DNA of 64,000 nt, from NCBI GenBank assembly GCA_001414345.1, contig LLCB01000023.1:280943-344942 (forward strand), read 5' to 3'. A program made the translations under genes and the position numbers. Position 1 is the first letter of the stretch, and each line of letters opens with the position of its first letter. Below, in pieces: positions 10,748-23,612 of the stretch. Origin of the DNA: Hymenoscyphus infarciens. Its lineage: Eukaryota > Ascomycota > Leotiomycetes > Helotiales > Helotiaceae. The notes under the pieces were generated by a model that ran no database searches, was not told where the DNA came from, and worked only from the letters and a program-made list of their open reading frames with translations.

Positions 10748-12922
10748 GTTTGGGAAGAGAGGCTAGTGAGTTGCAGAGTTGCAGAAATAAAATAGAATCG
10801 AAATATTTCTCCTTTGAAATTATCGTGCTTTTCGGGTTCTCTCTCGTTTCCCTGGTATGGATGGTTCGGTGGTAGTCACTGGGCTTGAAGTGCAAATTGT
10901 TTTTCCTCTTATCAAGAATCTATAGTTCCTCGTTGGTTTGCTGTTGTAGTATACTCCCTTTGACTTTCTTTTCTCAAACAATTCGGCTTCTGTATGCCCT
11001 GGAGCGAGAACTATGTCTTGTTTTTCGGCAAAGTCCCTACCTACCACCGTCTTGGTCGGTTTTAGCCCATTAAGCCATCTGCAAGGGGTATGTTCGGCGT
11101 AGCCAGACTCGCGGTGTTTCCTTGGGCATCCAGACTGCGTGATAGGAGAACGGTATGCTTGTAATATAGTATGCCTCCAATTACCCATACCACCCGAGAA
11201 AAGGATAGATATTGAGCATAGGAAGGTGTTGGCTTTTGGAAAATTGATTCCGTGGTTCTTGGCTGCGGTTTCCTCTCCTCAAAAAGACCACACCCCCTTC
11301 AATGTATACCTCGTCCGACTTCTTCCTTTTTCCAGGCCCCGTATCTACGTATATTTCTCGTCTGGTTTTAGGGGTAGCTTTCGTGTAAGAGTTTGAATCA
11401 TTGCTGTGTGACACTGTCAGTCGATTGTGCTTTTAGGGTCGGGGAAAATCGTAATGAAAGGAACTGGAGGATTCCTGAGCAACATATGCCAATTTTTTGT
11501 CGTTCTCCTCCCACGCAACAGCAATTGATCGTGGGAATAGAGTTGTGGTCTTTCGGCAGGTCAATCGCTACAGTGCCAAAGTCTTCATCCTCTCTCTAGA
11601 TAAAACCATCCTCTACCCCTCTTGTTCGTCCTATCGATAGCTTCATCTATTCCTGCTGCTCTCTATGCATGGATGTAAGGGATTCGGTGAAGGAATTCCG
11701 CCCTAGACCTGCTCACTAAGGTAGGCTCACCGCAGGCCCGCGGACTCATCACCGAAGCGCCAAGTACGCGGGCCTGCGTGCTTGGAGAGTGGGATATACT
11801 CCGCAAAGGCCACAAGGAAATGGGAGGTTAGGGAGGCGTGGGGCAATTGTCGCGGTGTGGTGTTGGAGGCTAGGCAGGTGGGAAAGGAAATGGAGGGGGG
11901 TGAGGGAGGGGAGGGAGGGTATGAGAAGCCAAAAGGAGTATGTCGAAATGAAAATCTCACATCCCTTTCCGCCAAGATCAAACATGTCACCGGAAACATG
12001 ACAATTAATGACGGCAATGGAGAGAGGAAATAGAAGCTGTATAATTCCAGCTCATCTCGAATTATGGAGTAGTTCTTCGGGGATTTCCCAATAGCTATAG
12101 TTCTAGCTGATGGAATTCTGCCCCGCTCAAATAGGTATTCAACTCGTTCTGGGAGAATTTTCACGAGCACCCAGGAATTACTCTCTTCTGATTTGGGTTA
12201 ATACTTCCCTAGCAGTGTTTGCAAGTCTTTTTCACGACTTTTCGGAGCCTCACACACCCTCAGCCCATTGTTTTTTTAAGCTTGTAGGCCATATGTTTTC
12301 AATGTGTAATTCGTACTCTTATCTCTGCACAGCGGATCACGGCCCAATACATGTATTTGAGCGGAAAGGATGGCAAGGACGGAAAAATACCATGAGAGAT
12401 GTGCTCCTGTATCTCGATAGAGGTTTTGAATAAGCATTCGTGGCATGCTACATTGGACCGTATACCCCAAAGCCGTGCGGCATTCAAGTTCTGTTTACTC
12501 CGAGGCTCAAGTCACTGTCGCTGTCGAGGATATATATTAAGTCTTGGAAGAAAACTCACCGAGGCTTTGATAGCACAATTCTATAGAAACACCTGCTGCT
12601 CTTGGAGATATGCCGATAGGTTTGGCTTGTTCTTATTTCCTTCTTACTTTGATTTTCCTTGTCCATTTCTCGTGTTTGGGATTTTATTGTGGTATGCAAC
12701 ATAACCGCAGTCATATGATGAGGATGCCTCTTTGGTAGTCCGATCCCATCAGTCAAAAAATTCCGGTTTCAATCAAGAGTTCCGCAATAGGCAGTCTGAA
12801 GTTAATTAGAATCGGCAAAGATCTCTTATAAAATGGAAGATCAATTCCATATTCTTGCTCAAAGTCTCTCATCCTTCTCCAATACGCTTCCTTGACTATT
12901 CAGATTCGACGGTCTGTTCAAA
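10748..12922. other. Intergenic region, no gene seen
   Basis: These 2.2 kb contain only short frames without family resemblance. The last 100 bp have a TATA-like box (TTATAAAAT near 12829) and a C/T-rich leader directly before the start codon of the laccase pseudogene, so that promoter region still looks intact. A G-run cluster is listed separately. Confidence 0.5.
11892..11919 (+). other. Potential G-quadruplex run
   Basis: Five runs of three or more G separated by one to three bases on the plus strand (11892-11919). This meets the usual G3+N1-7 rule for an intramolecular quadruplex. It lies in intergenic DNA with no adjacent start codon, so no function is implied. Confidence 0.5.
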
Positions 12923-14143
12923 ATGAGGCTTTTCACTCTTTCAGCCCTTTTCTTGGGCTCATTTGTGACTGCTCAGCGTATGTACTCCCCTACAAGGTTC
13001 TCTCCGGAGCCAGGAATCGATCAAACCTCTAGAAAAATACCCGAATTTTCCTCCCCTGTTCTTGAATACGACGAATCCCCCAACAGTAAGCCACAGTTCA
13101 TCGTCAAAACCATCCTCCGGAGTCATCGCTCAATACAAATTACCTCCTTGCGATATTATTACGTCGATGAACACCTCTGACAAGCTTGCAGCCAATGCCA
13201 AATGGATTCCCTTGGGGACCAAAGACTGTTATGAACACAACTCTTTGTGAGTTTTCTTGCACTGTACAAATAGTACAGCGTTCATCGACTGACTCGATCG
13301 TTTTCTTGTAATTACTAAAACATTGCGCAAAGACTCTCACACCCAGTTTCTAAAAAGATGGTATGTAACTCTTAAAGTTCACAAACCTTCTAAACTAACT
13401 TCATTCAGATCCTCCAACCATTGGGTAAGCGAAGGCTACCCATAACCGATAAAAATACACATAGATTTTATATGCAGCGTCATACGTGCTTATGATTTCA
13501 CCATCGCAAGAAAGACTTTAACTCCTGATGGCTATACAAGAGAGTTTGTGACGAGTAACGGACAATTTCTAGAATCGAAACTAAATGGTATGTCATTCAA
13601 TTTCCCAATTCGATCATCCCTTCAGCTAACATCCGAACAGGGGAGATACCATTCAGGTTACAGCGCATAACAGACTTACAACGGAAAGTACCCCCCTTCA
13701 TTGGCATGGTATTCATCAGAAGAACTTGCAGCAAGTAGTTGCAGTTTCGCTTAATTTTCTGGATAAATTACATACAAACCCGTCTGGACTTGATATTCCT
13801 TGCACTCACCCACTAGCTTCTACTACTGCTAACACGTGTACCGCGATCTCTCAATGCTATTTTCCTCCGGGAGGATCTCTCACCTATTCTTTCATTGCAG
13901 ATCTTTACGGAACGAGTTGGTATGACCCGCATTATTCGGCACAATATGCAGCAGGCCTCGTGGGACCCATGGTTATTCACGGACCAACTGTTCGCGCCTA
14001 CGATATTGGTTAGTTTAGTCAAACCTTGTGCATGGCCGCTACATTGCCATCTCGATTGGCATGTTAGTGCCGGTTTGTTTGTTACGGCCTTGAAACGGCC
14101 GGCTGACATTGCGAAATTGACGATTCCTTCTACTATGACGTAG
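12923..14143 (+). pseudogene. Laccase-type multicopper oxidase pseudogene with large internal deletion
   Basis: The N-terminal signal peptide survives (MRLFTLSALFLGSFVTAQ). It is followed by laccase pieces in several frames: the RAYDFTIARKTLTPDGY strand (13479 on), then GDTIQVTAHN with the first copper motif HWHG (frame from 13642), then [14 protein letters not shown] and the second copper motif. The second motif reads WYDPHYS where active enzymes have WYHSHYS, so one copper ligand is lost. After GPMVIHGP, where domain 1 should continue into domain 2, the sequence passes within about 15 codons, in another frame, to the far C-terminal copper site HCHLDWH. About 300 residues that carry domains 2 and most of 3 are therefore missing. 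At least two frameshifts (near 13641 and 14013) cannot be repaired by plausible introns. Laccases are secreted phenol oxidases; this copy cannot be active. Confidence 0.88.
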
Positions 14144-17100
14144 ACATGTAGAGATTGGGCTACCTTTACGGGGACTCATGTGGTCGATCAAATTGAATTG
14201 GGCTTGTAGGGGATAGCTGAGAGGGTGTTGAAGTGATGGAGAAAGCTTGTTGAAAACTGGAGAGGGAGAGTGTTGGAGGATTGGTGTACTTTTAGTTAAT
14301 TAGAGGGTAGTGGTTTGGTGCTTTTAAATTTTGTCAAGTAGAAGAGTAGAGATCAACTCCCTGTAAGTATTATAGTTACAGCAAGACACTTTTCAAGCAC
14401 TCGATACAAACGTAATCCACACAAATTCCCTCATTCACATCATTTTTCAGCACTTTAGCAAGCTCCTGAGAAAAGAGGCAGACACAAGATTTCAATCACT
14501 CGTGGGTATACTGAAGAATCTTTTTATTTATGTATTTCTGGGTTCCTGGAGAGTTACCTGCCGCTTTCAGTGAGATAGACTCAAGAGTCTGAGAAAAAAG
14601 ACGTCGATTTGAGGCACAACAGCCTTGCGACTAGATACCAGCGACAAACACGGTTACCTTTTCAAAAGTCTAATAACTTGAAAAATCTTTCCTTTCTCTC
14701 CTTTTCGTTGTATTTGCAAGACCTCATTTTGACCTTCAAGCGCAGGTGAGAAGTGAGCTGCTACAGGGGCACTTGGCACCTCGTATTTTTTACGACAGAT
14801 ACATTGGCTCTCTTGCTTTACAAAGTTAGCGGCCAATGCCACGCTTCAGATGATGTTACATAAGCTATCTTGAATATCCTTGCGGGACAATATGCTGTTT
14901 TCAAAGTAATGGTGTGGATGGATGTGCAGACAGCAATGTCCTGTTGACGAAACTCCATGCGCTCGCTCAACCTCTATCAATCGCTTTACGGCTGCTTCCG
15001 CCCCATAAAATTACCCCCTTCCCCACCCCACTCAAATCTTCAAACTCAAGATTCCAAATAGCGCACGACCTTTCAATTCATTTGTCCAATCAAATACTCA
15101 CAGGTCCTCGTGGCTTACTGGGTAAGTGGTTGATTCACACTAAAGGTGAGGGAGCTCACGGTGCTGCGCATTAATGTAATAGAAAACTAGTGCAGAATGA
15201 ATAGACGCAAAAGTAATAAAGTTCCAGTTTGGGTTTACTGGAGGGCTTTCTCATCATGCGACCTCTTCCAGCGCGGAGAGTTTGATTTTTTGCTCTTTTT
15301 CTGAAATTATTTTGGCTTCGAGAGTGTATAAATTTTATAAGCGAGCAGGTGTGGTGAATGGATGATGCGCAAGGGGGAAGGACACAAGAAGTGCGTTTGG
15401 CAATCGGAGCTGACAGATGAGCTGCAGTACCTGGAAGAGTTCGCGGATTCGGAAGTTGACTCCGCTAGAATACTATATTTCATCCATCTTGCCCTCAACG
15501 ATTCTCTGAAGACATGGGAATCTCTCAACGCAAACTCAAAGAGGGTTCTAAGAGGGAATATTCAGACCGTAAATATCCTCTTCTTTGTTATGTCACTCTT
15601 GGTTGAGTTGAACACCACTTCTGTGGACTTTCTCCAGAACCGGAAACCCTTTATGCATTGCAAATTTCACAACCTGAAAATACAAGGCTTATTTCCTCGA
15701 TCGCTAACTCACTACACCTACCTACTGAATAGATCCCCATTCGTTCTCAGTTTCTCATCGATCGTCGAGTTTTAACTATATGAGTTGAAGCCTGCTGTTC
15801 ATATCTTCTTTCGCCCAACGTCTCACGTCCTATGCCCCTGGTTTAGAAATTACGCCAGGATCATCAAACATAGATTTTAGCTAGTCGTGAGTTGTGGTAG
15901 GTTTGTCTTGGTTTTTAACAAGTTGCCGCAACTCTCGATGATCTTCGTGCAAAACATATTATCGCTCTCAAGAAAAATCCCATGTTGATCTGGCGACTGG
16001 AGATATCGTCTGCTACGGATGCATCATTTTAGCTGTGTTATAATACAGACATAGATACGACGAGAGACCCTGGATCTTTGGTGCCAAGAACTGGTGCAAA
16101 TTTCCGTCTTAGTGATCCGAAGATGCCGTCTTCTCTCTCTCACAATCTTGATCAATTGGAAAAATACATAAATTAGAGAACTTTCTCTTGGCTATTCCAC
16201 TTTCTATAACTCACAATCTGCATTTGCTGATTGGTAAGGTAGGAGAAACGGTTAGCTTATGCTAGAATATTATAGTTACTATAAGCCTCTTTAATCTTTA
16301 AGTCGCTATAAACCTTAGCGTCTTCATTTTTGCGGATTTATGTAATGTGTCAAAACACGACTGTATTTAGATATTATCTTACTAGGTAGTAAAGCTGACT
16401 TTGAGATATATACAACGTAACCTTCTACTTCTTATTTTCATTCTCCAACTATCTAACTTACTTTTTTAATTAATTCAACTCCTTTAAGAGTTTTTTATAG
16501 ATTATAAAGTGAGTTACGAGTTATAATAGCTTCTCTTTTAACGATATTTTATAAACCGTACGTTTTTAGAAAATTTCTTATTTCCTAGACACTCTTTCCG
16601 TCTTTACTTAATAACAACGTATATTATTATAAATCTAAGAATAACTAATAAGAACTCTATACTCTCTTTCTTACTCTAGAACCTTTTAGAAAGAAAACTA
16701 ACACTTTTATATATATCTAAATTTTTTCTAGAGTCTTAGTAAAACTTATAAAAGTATAAAAAAAAGTTCTTATAAAAAGGAGGTTTTCTAAATATTACTA
16801 AGTTTATTCTTAATTTACTTACTTAGATATAGTAATAAATAGAGAGAAAGTGTAAGAAGAGATAGTAATTCTTTCTAGCTAGGTCTTGTATTATAAAGAG
16901 TACTTTAGTTTTCTATTTTCTAAAATAAATAAAGAAAAAACCTAGAAAGAAAAAAGCACTATTTATAAAAAGATTATGAAAAAGGAAGCTTAATTCGTGA
17001 CTTATTAAACTTAAAATTTGACTTTACCTCTTATTTAGAATAATAACATTTATAATTTTTACTTAATAAAGTCTTATACTTTCTTCTTTTTATTATACTA

Positions 17101-17741
17101 AAGATGATTTTTCATGCTTAGTATTTGGTTACTAATTATGTATAGATTTTCCAGATATAAGACAATCTTTCTCACAGGTATATAACCCCTTGATTTATAT
17201 ACGTTAAGGATTTAGAGGAAATAGTGATAAAGAATCCCTTGATTACAGAGACTTATAGAGATTTACAAGTTGACTGCCGCTTTTAACCAGATTAGCACAT
17301 AGGAAACACAACCACTTTTTGATAAGTTCTTATAAAGAACCACCTCATGAATTCATTCAAATGTTTGATATATTTTGCATCGTAAATCGGTGTCTTTTTA
17401 AAGGGGTTGAATAGCTGTTATGGGGCCATCATGTGACCCGAGCTCACATGAGTTCCTTGCGGGTAAGCCATGTTTTCGCCGATTACTCCCTTTCTATAAT
17501 TAGAACTTCATCATCAGCCTTCCCCTCACCTCCCGGACAGCTAACGTGTCAACACCTCTACGGTTTTTATCACAATCCCACGATAATTCATCACGATATC
17601 ACGATCCAGCGATATTTTACTATTCCACGTTTTCACGTTTGCTCATTGGATCCAAGGGCAGTCCCAACGCAAGACCTAATTATCTCTTGACAAACGTTGA
17701 TAATCCAACTTTCGGTTACAGTATTATTACCTTTATAAATC
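14144..17741. other. Gene-free interval containing a RIP-mutated island
   Basis: No convincing gene. A frame at 15362-15775 (137 aa) starts with an acidic helix-like segment and has a TATA-like box 36 bp upstream, but I cannot support it as a gene. The AT-rich island at 16.3-17.1 kb is listed separately. The last 500 bp before 17742 are the promoter region of the next gene. Confidence 0.5.
16260..17110. repeat. AT-rich island with RIP signature, probable decayed transposon
   Basis: Base composition changes abruptly against the flanks. Between 16621 and 16680 I count 12 TA dinucleotides and no CA or TG; from 16621 to 16800 there is a single CA and no TG. Loss of CA/TG with excess TA on both strands is the hallmark of RIP, which turns CpA into TpA in duplicated DNA. 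The densest part is 16440-17110. All frames are broken by stops, so the original element cannot be named. Spontaneous AT-rich DNA would not deplete CA and TG this strongly. Confidence 0.8.
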
Positions 17742-18877
17742 ATGCCTCCCAAGACGAAACAAACCGCTGCCAAGCAACAGCCCTATCTTGATTTTCCGGG
17801 CCTCGCATTCTCACCACCACTCGACAACGAATTAGCTCATCGTCGGGGAATTGTCAAAATATCCCAAACGCCAGAAGCGCCATTTGATCAGGCAAGGAAT
17901 AATAAAGAAGAATTGGAGTATGCTGTCCGTCAATGGAACAGCGACGGCCGAGAAAGTTGGTACCGGGTCCCTTATGATGGTTTGAACGATAAGGAACTAC
18001 AACTTTTGGATGAAGCAGACTTTGGAATCCCACCCCACAAGGCCTTTCTTCATGGCGCATCTCTACTCGGAATCATGAAAAAACATAAAGTCGAGTTTAG
18101 CGCGAGGCAGAGGCAGGCGATACAAGCCTGCCAAGTTGCTACGTGCTGTCTCACAAAGGAAGACTTCGGTTTCGCCAAACAATTCAGGCAGTCCGGCAAA
18201 CGAACCGAGGAAGTCCAGCGACTGCAAGACGTGTACAATAAGCTTCTCGGTGATCTCGGTTTCAATGACCCTGAATATAATACCACCATTCGAGACACTT
18301 TAGGTATGAAAAATTCATTGTCAAATACGAGGGAATATCCCGCTAATATGCTCGCACAGAAGCGAAGATTCGAAACGGGTTGAAGAACAATAAGGATAGG
18401 CTTCAACGAGAGCATGCATATTACAAGAGGCCGAATAACATCACAACCGGTCCTGGGTCAGTCTCATGGGCAGAGTGGGTACATTTTATCCCCACTATTC
18501 CTGGAGAAGGGGCGTCTGCGGAGGAGAAATCCCTTTACGAGGAGCGGGTATGCGAGAGGATCGACAACGCGTCCTACTATTCTGCGGAACTGACAATTCG
18601 AGCTGCTGCCCATACCTTCACTCTTGAGAGAATTGCAAAGTTACAAGGATATCTTGAGCTTGCAAAGAAAGGGATCGATATTCAAGACCACGTCGACGCT
18701 CAAGCAAAAAAAGGATCCAATATGGATCACGCAGCGGAGGTACAACTCGATGTTGATATGGGAGAGGCAGCTGGCGGTTCAGAATCCATTGGTCATAACT
18801 CGAATTCCACTCGGGATCGCAGGGAACGATCTCCAGACCGACAGGAAAGAACAAGTCGGGATTATCGTGACAGGTAA
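17742..18877 (+). CDS. Uncharacterised protein with Arg/Asp-rich tail, possible premature stop
   Basis: Exons are 17742-18303 and 18360-18877 (359 aa). The 56 nt intron has donor GTATGA, branch GCTAAT and acceptor CACAG, and joins D-T-L to E-A-K in frame. The N-terminus is basic (MPPKTKQTAAK), followed by mixed alpha-helical sequence with conserved-looking Trp/Tyr residues, a PTIPGEG loop and a long amphipathic helix. The last 25 residues alternate Arg with Asp/Glu/Ser. The same frame continues for 42 further codons after the TAA stop with the same Arg/Asp/Ser-rich character. No known domain is recognised. It lies about 630 bp from the RIP island, so the stop may be a C-to-T change (CAA to TAA). 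Confidence 0.7.
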
Positions 18878-19277
18878 GAAGGCTCTAATGATGGGGCACG
18901 AAGGCGCCGCGAGGACTCTACTTACATCCGTATCAGAGGAGACGATATCCGTGGAAATCGCCCAAACAGTCCCGATAATGTACGCAAACACGAGGTGAAA
19001 CTTTAGCCAAAACCAGGAGAACATCTAACCTGGAGACCAGAGTCGAACTCGCAAAGAAAGTCCTCGAACTTGTCTCGCAAGCTTCACGTCGCAGAGAACG
19101 GATCGTCGTCTTGTATTAAAAGCCTTCCTCATTTGAGACTCGTAGGACCTTCATGGGTTCTCTTGATGTACTGATGCCCCAGTCGCGTACTGGAATTTGT
19201 GTGCATTGGCGTTGTTTTTCAAGAATATATTTGGTTCTCGGTTATTTTGATTGTCTGGTTGAAAATTGGGGTTTGTG

Positions 19278-19582
19278 AATTGTCCCAAGTGTTTGGGACA
19301 ATTTACTTGCATTTGGCAGTAGTTAGCGCTCACGCAGTGTCCCAACGTGAATATCTCTCTATCCCTGAAGCTGCAGTATAGTATATTGCACCTCTGTTCT
19401 TATTTTTGTCTTATTCTTGCGGTTGTGCTTTGTCGGGTAATATTATTTTCTAGTTTTCGTAGGGTCGCCTATTTACTGCCATTTGAAATGCCCAAGGGGT
19501 GCCCAGAAAGATGGAATAGTGAGTGTGGTAGGCAGGTACGAACCCGAAGTATTTACTGCCGCCTTTCTTGTCCATCATGAAC
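19278..19582. repeat. Inverted-repeat element remnant, related to the copy near 60.4-60.7 kb
   Basis: A perfect 11 bp inverted repeat (AATTGTCCCAA, 4 bp loop, TTGGGACAATT) lies at 19278-19303. A further GTCCCAAC follows near 19340. At 19531-19582 about 52 bp match 60689-60740 at roughly 70 percent, including GGCAGG, ACGAAC, TATTTACTG and TGTCCAT. Several differences are C/T or G/A. Two copies with the same terminal-like motif suggest an old small non-autonomous element. Confidence 0.45.
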
Positions 19583-21872
19583 TTGTTGAAAAAAAGGATC
19601 TCGCTTAGTTATTATATAATGTCAAGATGGTGAATCAGAAACCCTCAAACCTCTTCTCTGTGCAAGGTTTTAGGTTCCATGCGCTCTACATAATACTTTA
19701 GATGCCTGGCGGCTGGTTATTATGACCCTCTTCATTTTTTTTACGTTCACGTTCCTAGTTAGCTTTGGGAATCGTTAATGAACGTTGGTAAAGTTGTGGC
19801 TCTTGTTTTGGTTCTTAAGAGGTGCGTTATAGCTTTAAGCACTCATCACAATGTGGTTGGAGGATCCAAATCAGTGTTAGTTAAATGCTAGCAAAGAAAC
19901 CCCCCAATATATTTAGATCTGTGGCTTATAAACTGTTTGGCTGATATGGGTACAATTCCCAACGAGAGAGTAAAATGAAGATGTCATCACCAACACTCTC
20001 GTTCTTAGGCTCGAGTAAGACTCCCGACACCGAGTTGGAGTGCTAATTTCAAATAAAAGCCCCCTTCCCAAACGAGCCAAAAAAAAAAAGAGTAAGCTCG
20101 ATCAAAGACTTGTTTTTTCACGCAACAGTTGTGTTGTCTTACTCACATTCAATATTACCATGGCATGTGACCAAGTCAGGTCACTTGTCAAAATCTAGCT
20201 CACCACACTATTAAAAAACCTGGTATCCAGTCAGTGGAAGGGTCAACATACCCATTCAACGTCCCCCCCAAAAATCCCGGACTCCAATAAAATAAAAACT
20301 CGATACACTAAGCACCAACAATAAAACAGCTAGGCACAGCAAACGTCGAAGGGGAATGTCAGATCCATAAGTAGCATTCAGTTGCGCGACTCCTAAGAAA
20401 TTCCCCGCGAGAGGCCGCATCCAAGTCCTTACATGATACAACACCCCTATTTATACATCCAACAGTCATCGCCCCTCCCCTTTACAAAGCCATGACAAGA
20501 ATCCCCCAAAAGGACTCCCAATAAGGTCAATTTATCCCAACGCAACTCGTCAGCAAATACCCCACCCCTCATCCCATCCCAACTTGACCCAACCAACACA
20601 AAAACCGAATTCCCAAAGTCGGTCATATGTAAAGAGTAAGCAGCCGCACACATGTAGTTGGGGGTCTTAGTCCCGAAATTCGTCCCCACGGAATATTTTA
20701 ACTGGCCCGACTTTATGACATCCAGATTCCAAATCTGTCGTGGAACCCATGGTTGAAATTAATGAGGGCGGGTGGGCTTTGCTTATGGTACGGTACGTAA
20801 GACGCCCATTTGACAGGGCTGGTGGAGGGAAGGATCCTACGGTGGCTTTTCACGTATGCTGACGGAGGCGAGGTCCGATGGGAAAGTTTGGATACCACCA
20901 CCCACTGGTGCCACTGAAACCTTTCATTTTGTATAGCAATCTACGGAGTAAGGGGTTACGAGGATCGGAGTTTGAAGACATTTATGGTATTTGTGATGAC
21001 GTGCGTGTCGAATTCAACAAACCAGTTTTCTAGGGCTGATATTCAACCTTGAATGTCCAATCGCAAAGTCGAGTGTCCTCCATCACTGTCTCACACCCCC
21101 ATATGAGTAGTGGGAACTTGTACCCGTTGTCTGAGACAAACAGAGACTTTTACTTCTAGCACTCACTGGTGGAAGAGCAAAGTAGCTCCCGGCCGAGCCG
21201 GGTCTTGCTTGAGAAAAAAAAGGGGGGGGGAAGACTACACCATCCAACTCACTTACAAATTCTTGGACTCTCTGGTACTTCGTAAACACATCTTACTGGG
21301 TCAGTCGCAGGATTTAGGCAAATAAGAAATTGGGCCATTGCCCAACGAACACCCAGTTTTCCAAGGCAGCGCACAAAATAGTTGAGGGGTCAGGAATCTT
21401 CTCCGAGAGTTAGAAGAATTAGCGACTCTGGCATCAAATTCCAAGAGTCTTGGTTAACTTGAAAAAGAAGAGAATCTGTACCTTGAAGAGGTTGACCAAA
21501 TTCCACTTTGCAGGTAAATCTCTTGAGTTACTACTTACTGCCACCAGGACCAGGGGAGAATGAACTTGACCTGCAGCCAATTATTTTAGCCGTTTAGAAT
21601 GATTTTCCGAGTCTTATAAAATAGCATGCACTTTCCTCGTAGTCAGTCACGAATTCCTACACCATGGTGCAGCCTATTACTATTCTATATCGTCACAACC
21701 ACTCGTCCTTTCGCCCTTCTCTCACTCCAGCCTCGAAGAGTAAAAGGTGATCCCACCAAAGTCAGAACTATACGTGCATATAACCATCCCATCGTCTCGC
21801 GTGTCCATGTTTATATTGTGTGTATTCCATACCTCGAGTTGTTGACCTTACGATCCTTGCCCGAGTAGGCGG

Positions 21873-21889
21873 CCCCCCCCCCCCCCCCC
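21873..21889 (+). repeat. C17 homopolymer
   Basis: Seventeen consecutive C residues. This is a length-variable tract prone to sequencing and assembly error; any frame crossing it is unreliable. Confidence 0.9.
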
Positions 21890-23612
21890 GCGATTCGTTT
21901 TCGACGACAAGAAACCGTATATGTATATATGGGGATGGGGTTTATACTCTGAGCGGACTTGTGGTCGTTCCTTCGCTTCTTGCTGCATCGAGGTGGCGAT
22001 GTCGAGGGGTGAAGTTGAGGAAGGAGCGACCTCAGGGTCGACCTCTCGTCGAGACGGACGACAACGTACCTCGTTGCGATACCTTCGTCGCCCCTGGCCC
22101 TCGTTCTTGAACTCGTCCTTCTTGGTTCCTCCATCTCTCGCGAACAACTCAAGACCTCCTCGACCACGATTTTGTAGACAGACCGGGCACCCGCAATCCA
22201 CCTCACGACCCAGGGCATCCACGGCCGTTCCCATCCGAAATGTGGGGTTCCATAGTTCCCATCTCCATATTCCAAACTCCCCTGCTAGGTACCTAGGTAA
22301 GCAATTTCCATCGGTAGTTGGGTTATTCAAGAACTTCCACCAGAAAACACATAGAAAAACGTACCTTGTAAATACAGTATCGGAGATGAAACAATAAATT
22401 GATTGTGGGGATCTCACGTGGGGGCGGAATGTGAAGTAAGCCCGGATAGTGGTACGAGGAAACGCACGCGCGGAAACAAACCATGGCATGTGTGAAAAGT
22501 GAGTTGGAGGAGGAGAGGCACAGGAGAGTTAAATGCTTCGGAGTGCGCGCTGTTTTGGGTTTTTATGCTTTTATAGGAATTTTCACGCGAGGATGGACTC
22601 TTTTTTCAAGTCCGTGATTCCACCACACACGCGGAAAGAAATGCTATGAGCTCTTACCTACCCCTCGGGCTAGCCTCATGAATATGTTGTGTGAGAACCA
22701 GAACAAGGCGGAGTAAAGATGGCAAGTCATGAAAGTAAAAGTATATACTATCAATTCATCAACCTAAAGACTCCATTCCATGCTTTCCTTGCCCCACCCC
22801 ATCCCATCCATCCATCTCCAATTTCCCTATATCCAATTTCCCTCCTTCTCCCAAACTTTCTACACCAACAAACACACACCAGACTCTCAACCCAATAATT
22901 CCAAGAAGGTAACAAAACTCGCACGCCCGCACGCAAAAAAGTTTTCAAATCAAATTAACCACCCGCCCATCCGTTTGATCCCCAATCCCATTTGTCAAAA
23001 AAAGCCGACCACCCAAGAATCCCCACCCCGATCCAGAGCGAGCGATGGTATCATAAACAAGCAAGCGCGCGTACGCAGAAAACTCAAGTGAGCCACCCAG
23101 CCAGTACAAAGCAAGTAATAAGAAGAAGAAGAAACAGCTGCAAACAAGCCATCCTCCCCAACCAACAAATTAAGCCACTCCTTCACCAGAAGAAAACGTG
23201 AGCGATATGTATATACTTCGTATAACCCTTATCATAAAAACCACTCGCCTCTTATCTCTCCTATATATATATATGTATTGCTACCATGTATATAAACGAA
23301 TCAAAGGGTATCCATAAAAGTCCATTCCACGTCATTCTCTCTCTCCCCATCAAACCAACAAACATGTCGCTCGTAGAAATCCAGTCTAATGAGCCGACGA
23401 GGGTGATATCCGTAATGCTGAGGTATATGAAGGGGTAGATCATCGTAAAAGCGTAATAAAAAAACATAACGTCCACCCATCATTTCAAAAGATGCCATTA
23501 ACTAAAAATCATCGCATAAAAGAGAGACGCCGGGGGGTTCCGCAATATATAGGAGGAGAGGGTGGGGGTATCAACATAGGAACGGTGAAACAGTCGAGCC
23601 GGACAGAGAAAA

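Larger units (their letters stand above)
18878..23612. other. Gene-free interval with decayed repeat and homopolymer runs
   Basis: These 4.7 kb contain no gene I can support. Frames on both strands near 21.8-22.5 kb (up to 213 codons) overlap each other on opposite strands and read through a C17 run, which argues against coding. The 42 codons that extend the upstream gene's frame lie at 18878-19003. Listed separately: an inverted repeat near 19.3 kb and the C17 run. The right end (about 23.2-23.6 kb) is the 3' flank of the minus-strand transcription factor. Confidence 0.5.

Noticed and set aside
15362..15775. 137-codon plus-strand frame with an acidic helix-like start
   Set aside because: The second half is not protein-like, there is no family resemblance, and the TATA-like box lies only 36 bp from the ATG. 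It may be a gene remnant, but I cannot support it.
19020..19110. Short frame that could form a last exon for the gene at 17742 via a GTGAAA donor
   Set aside because: The donor is weak, the intron would be about 41 nt, and it depends on the upstream stop being bypassed.
21811..22489. Overlapping open frames of 150-213 codons on both strands
   Set aside because: They overlap each other antisense, cross the C17 run and have no recognisable domain or splice pattern.
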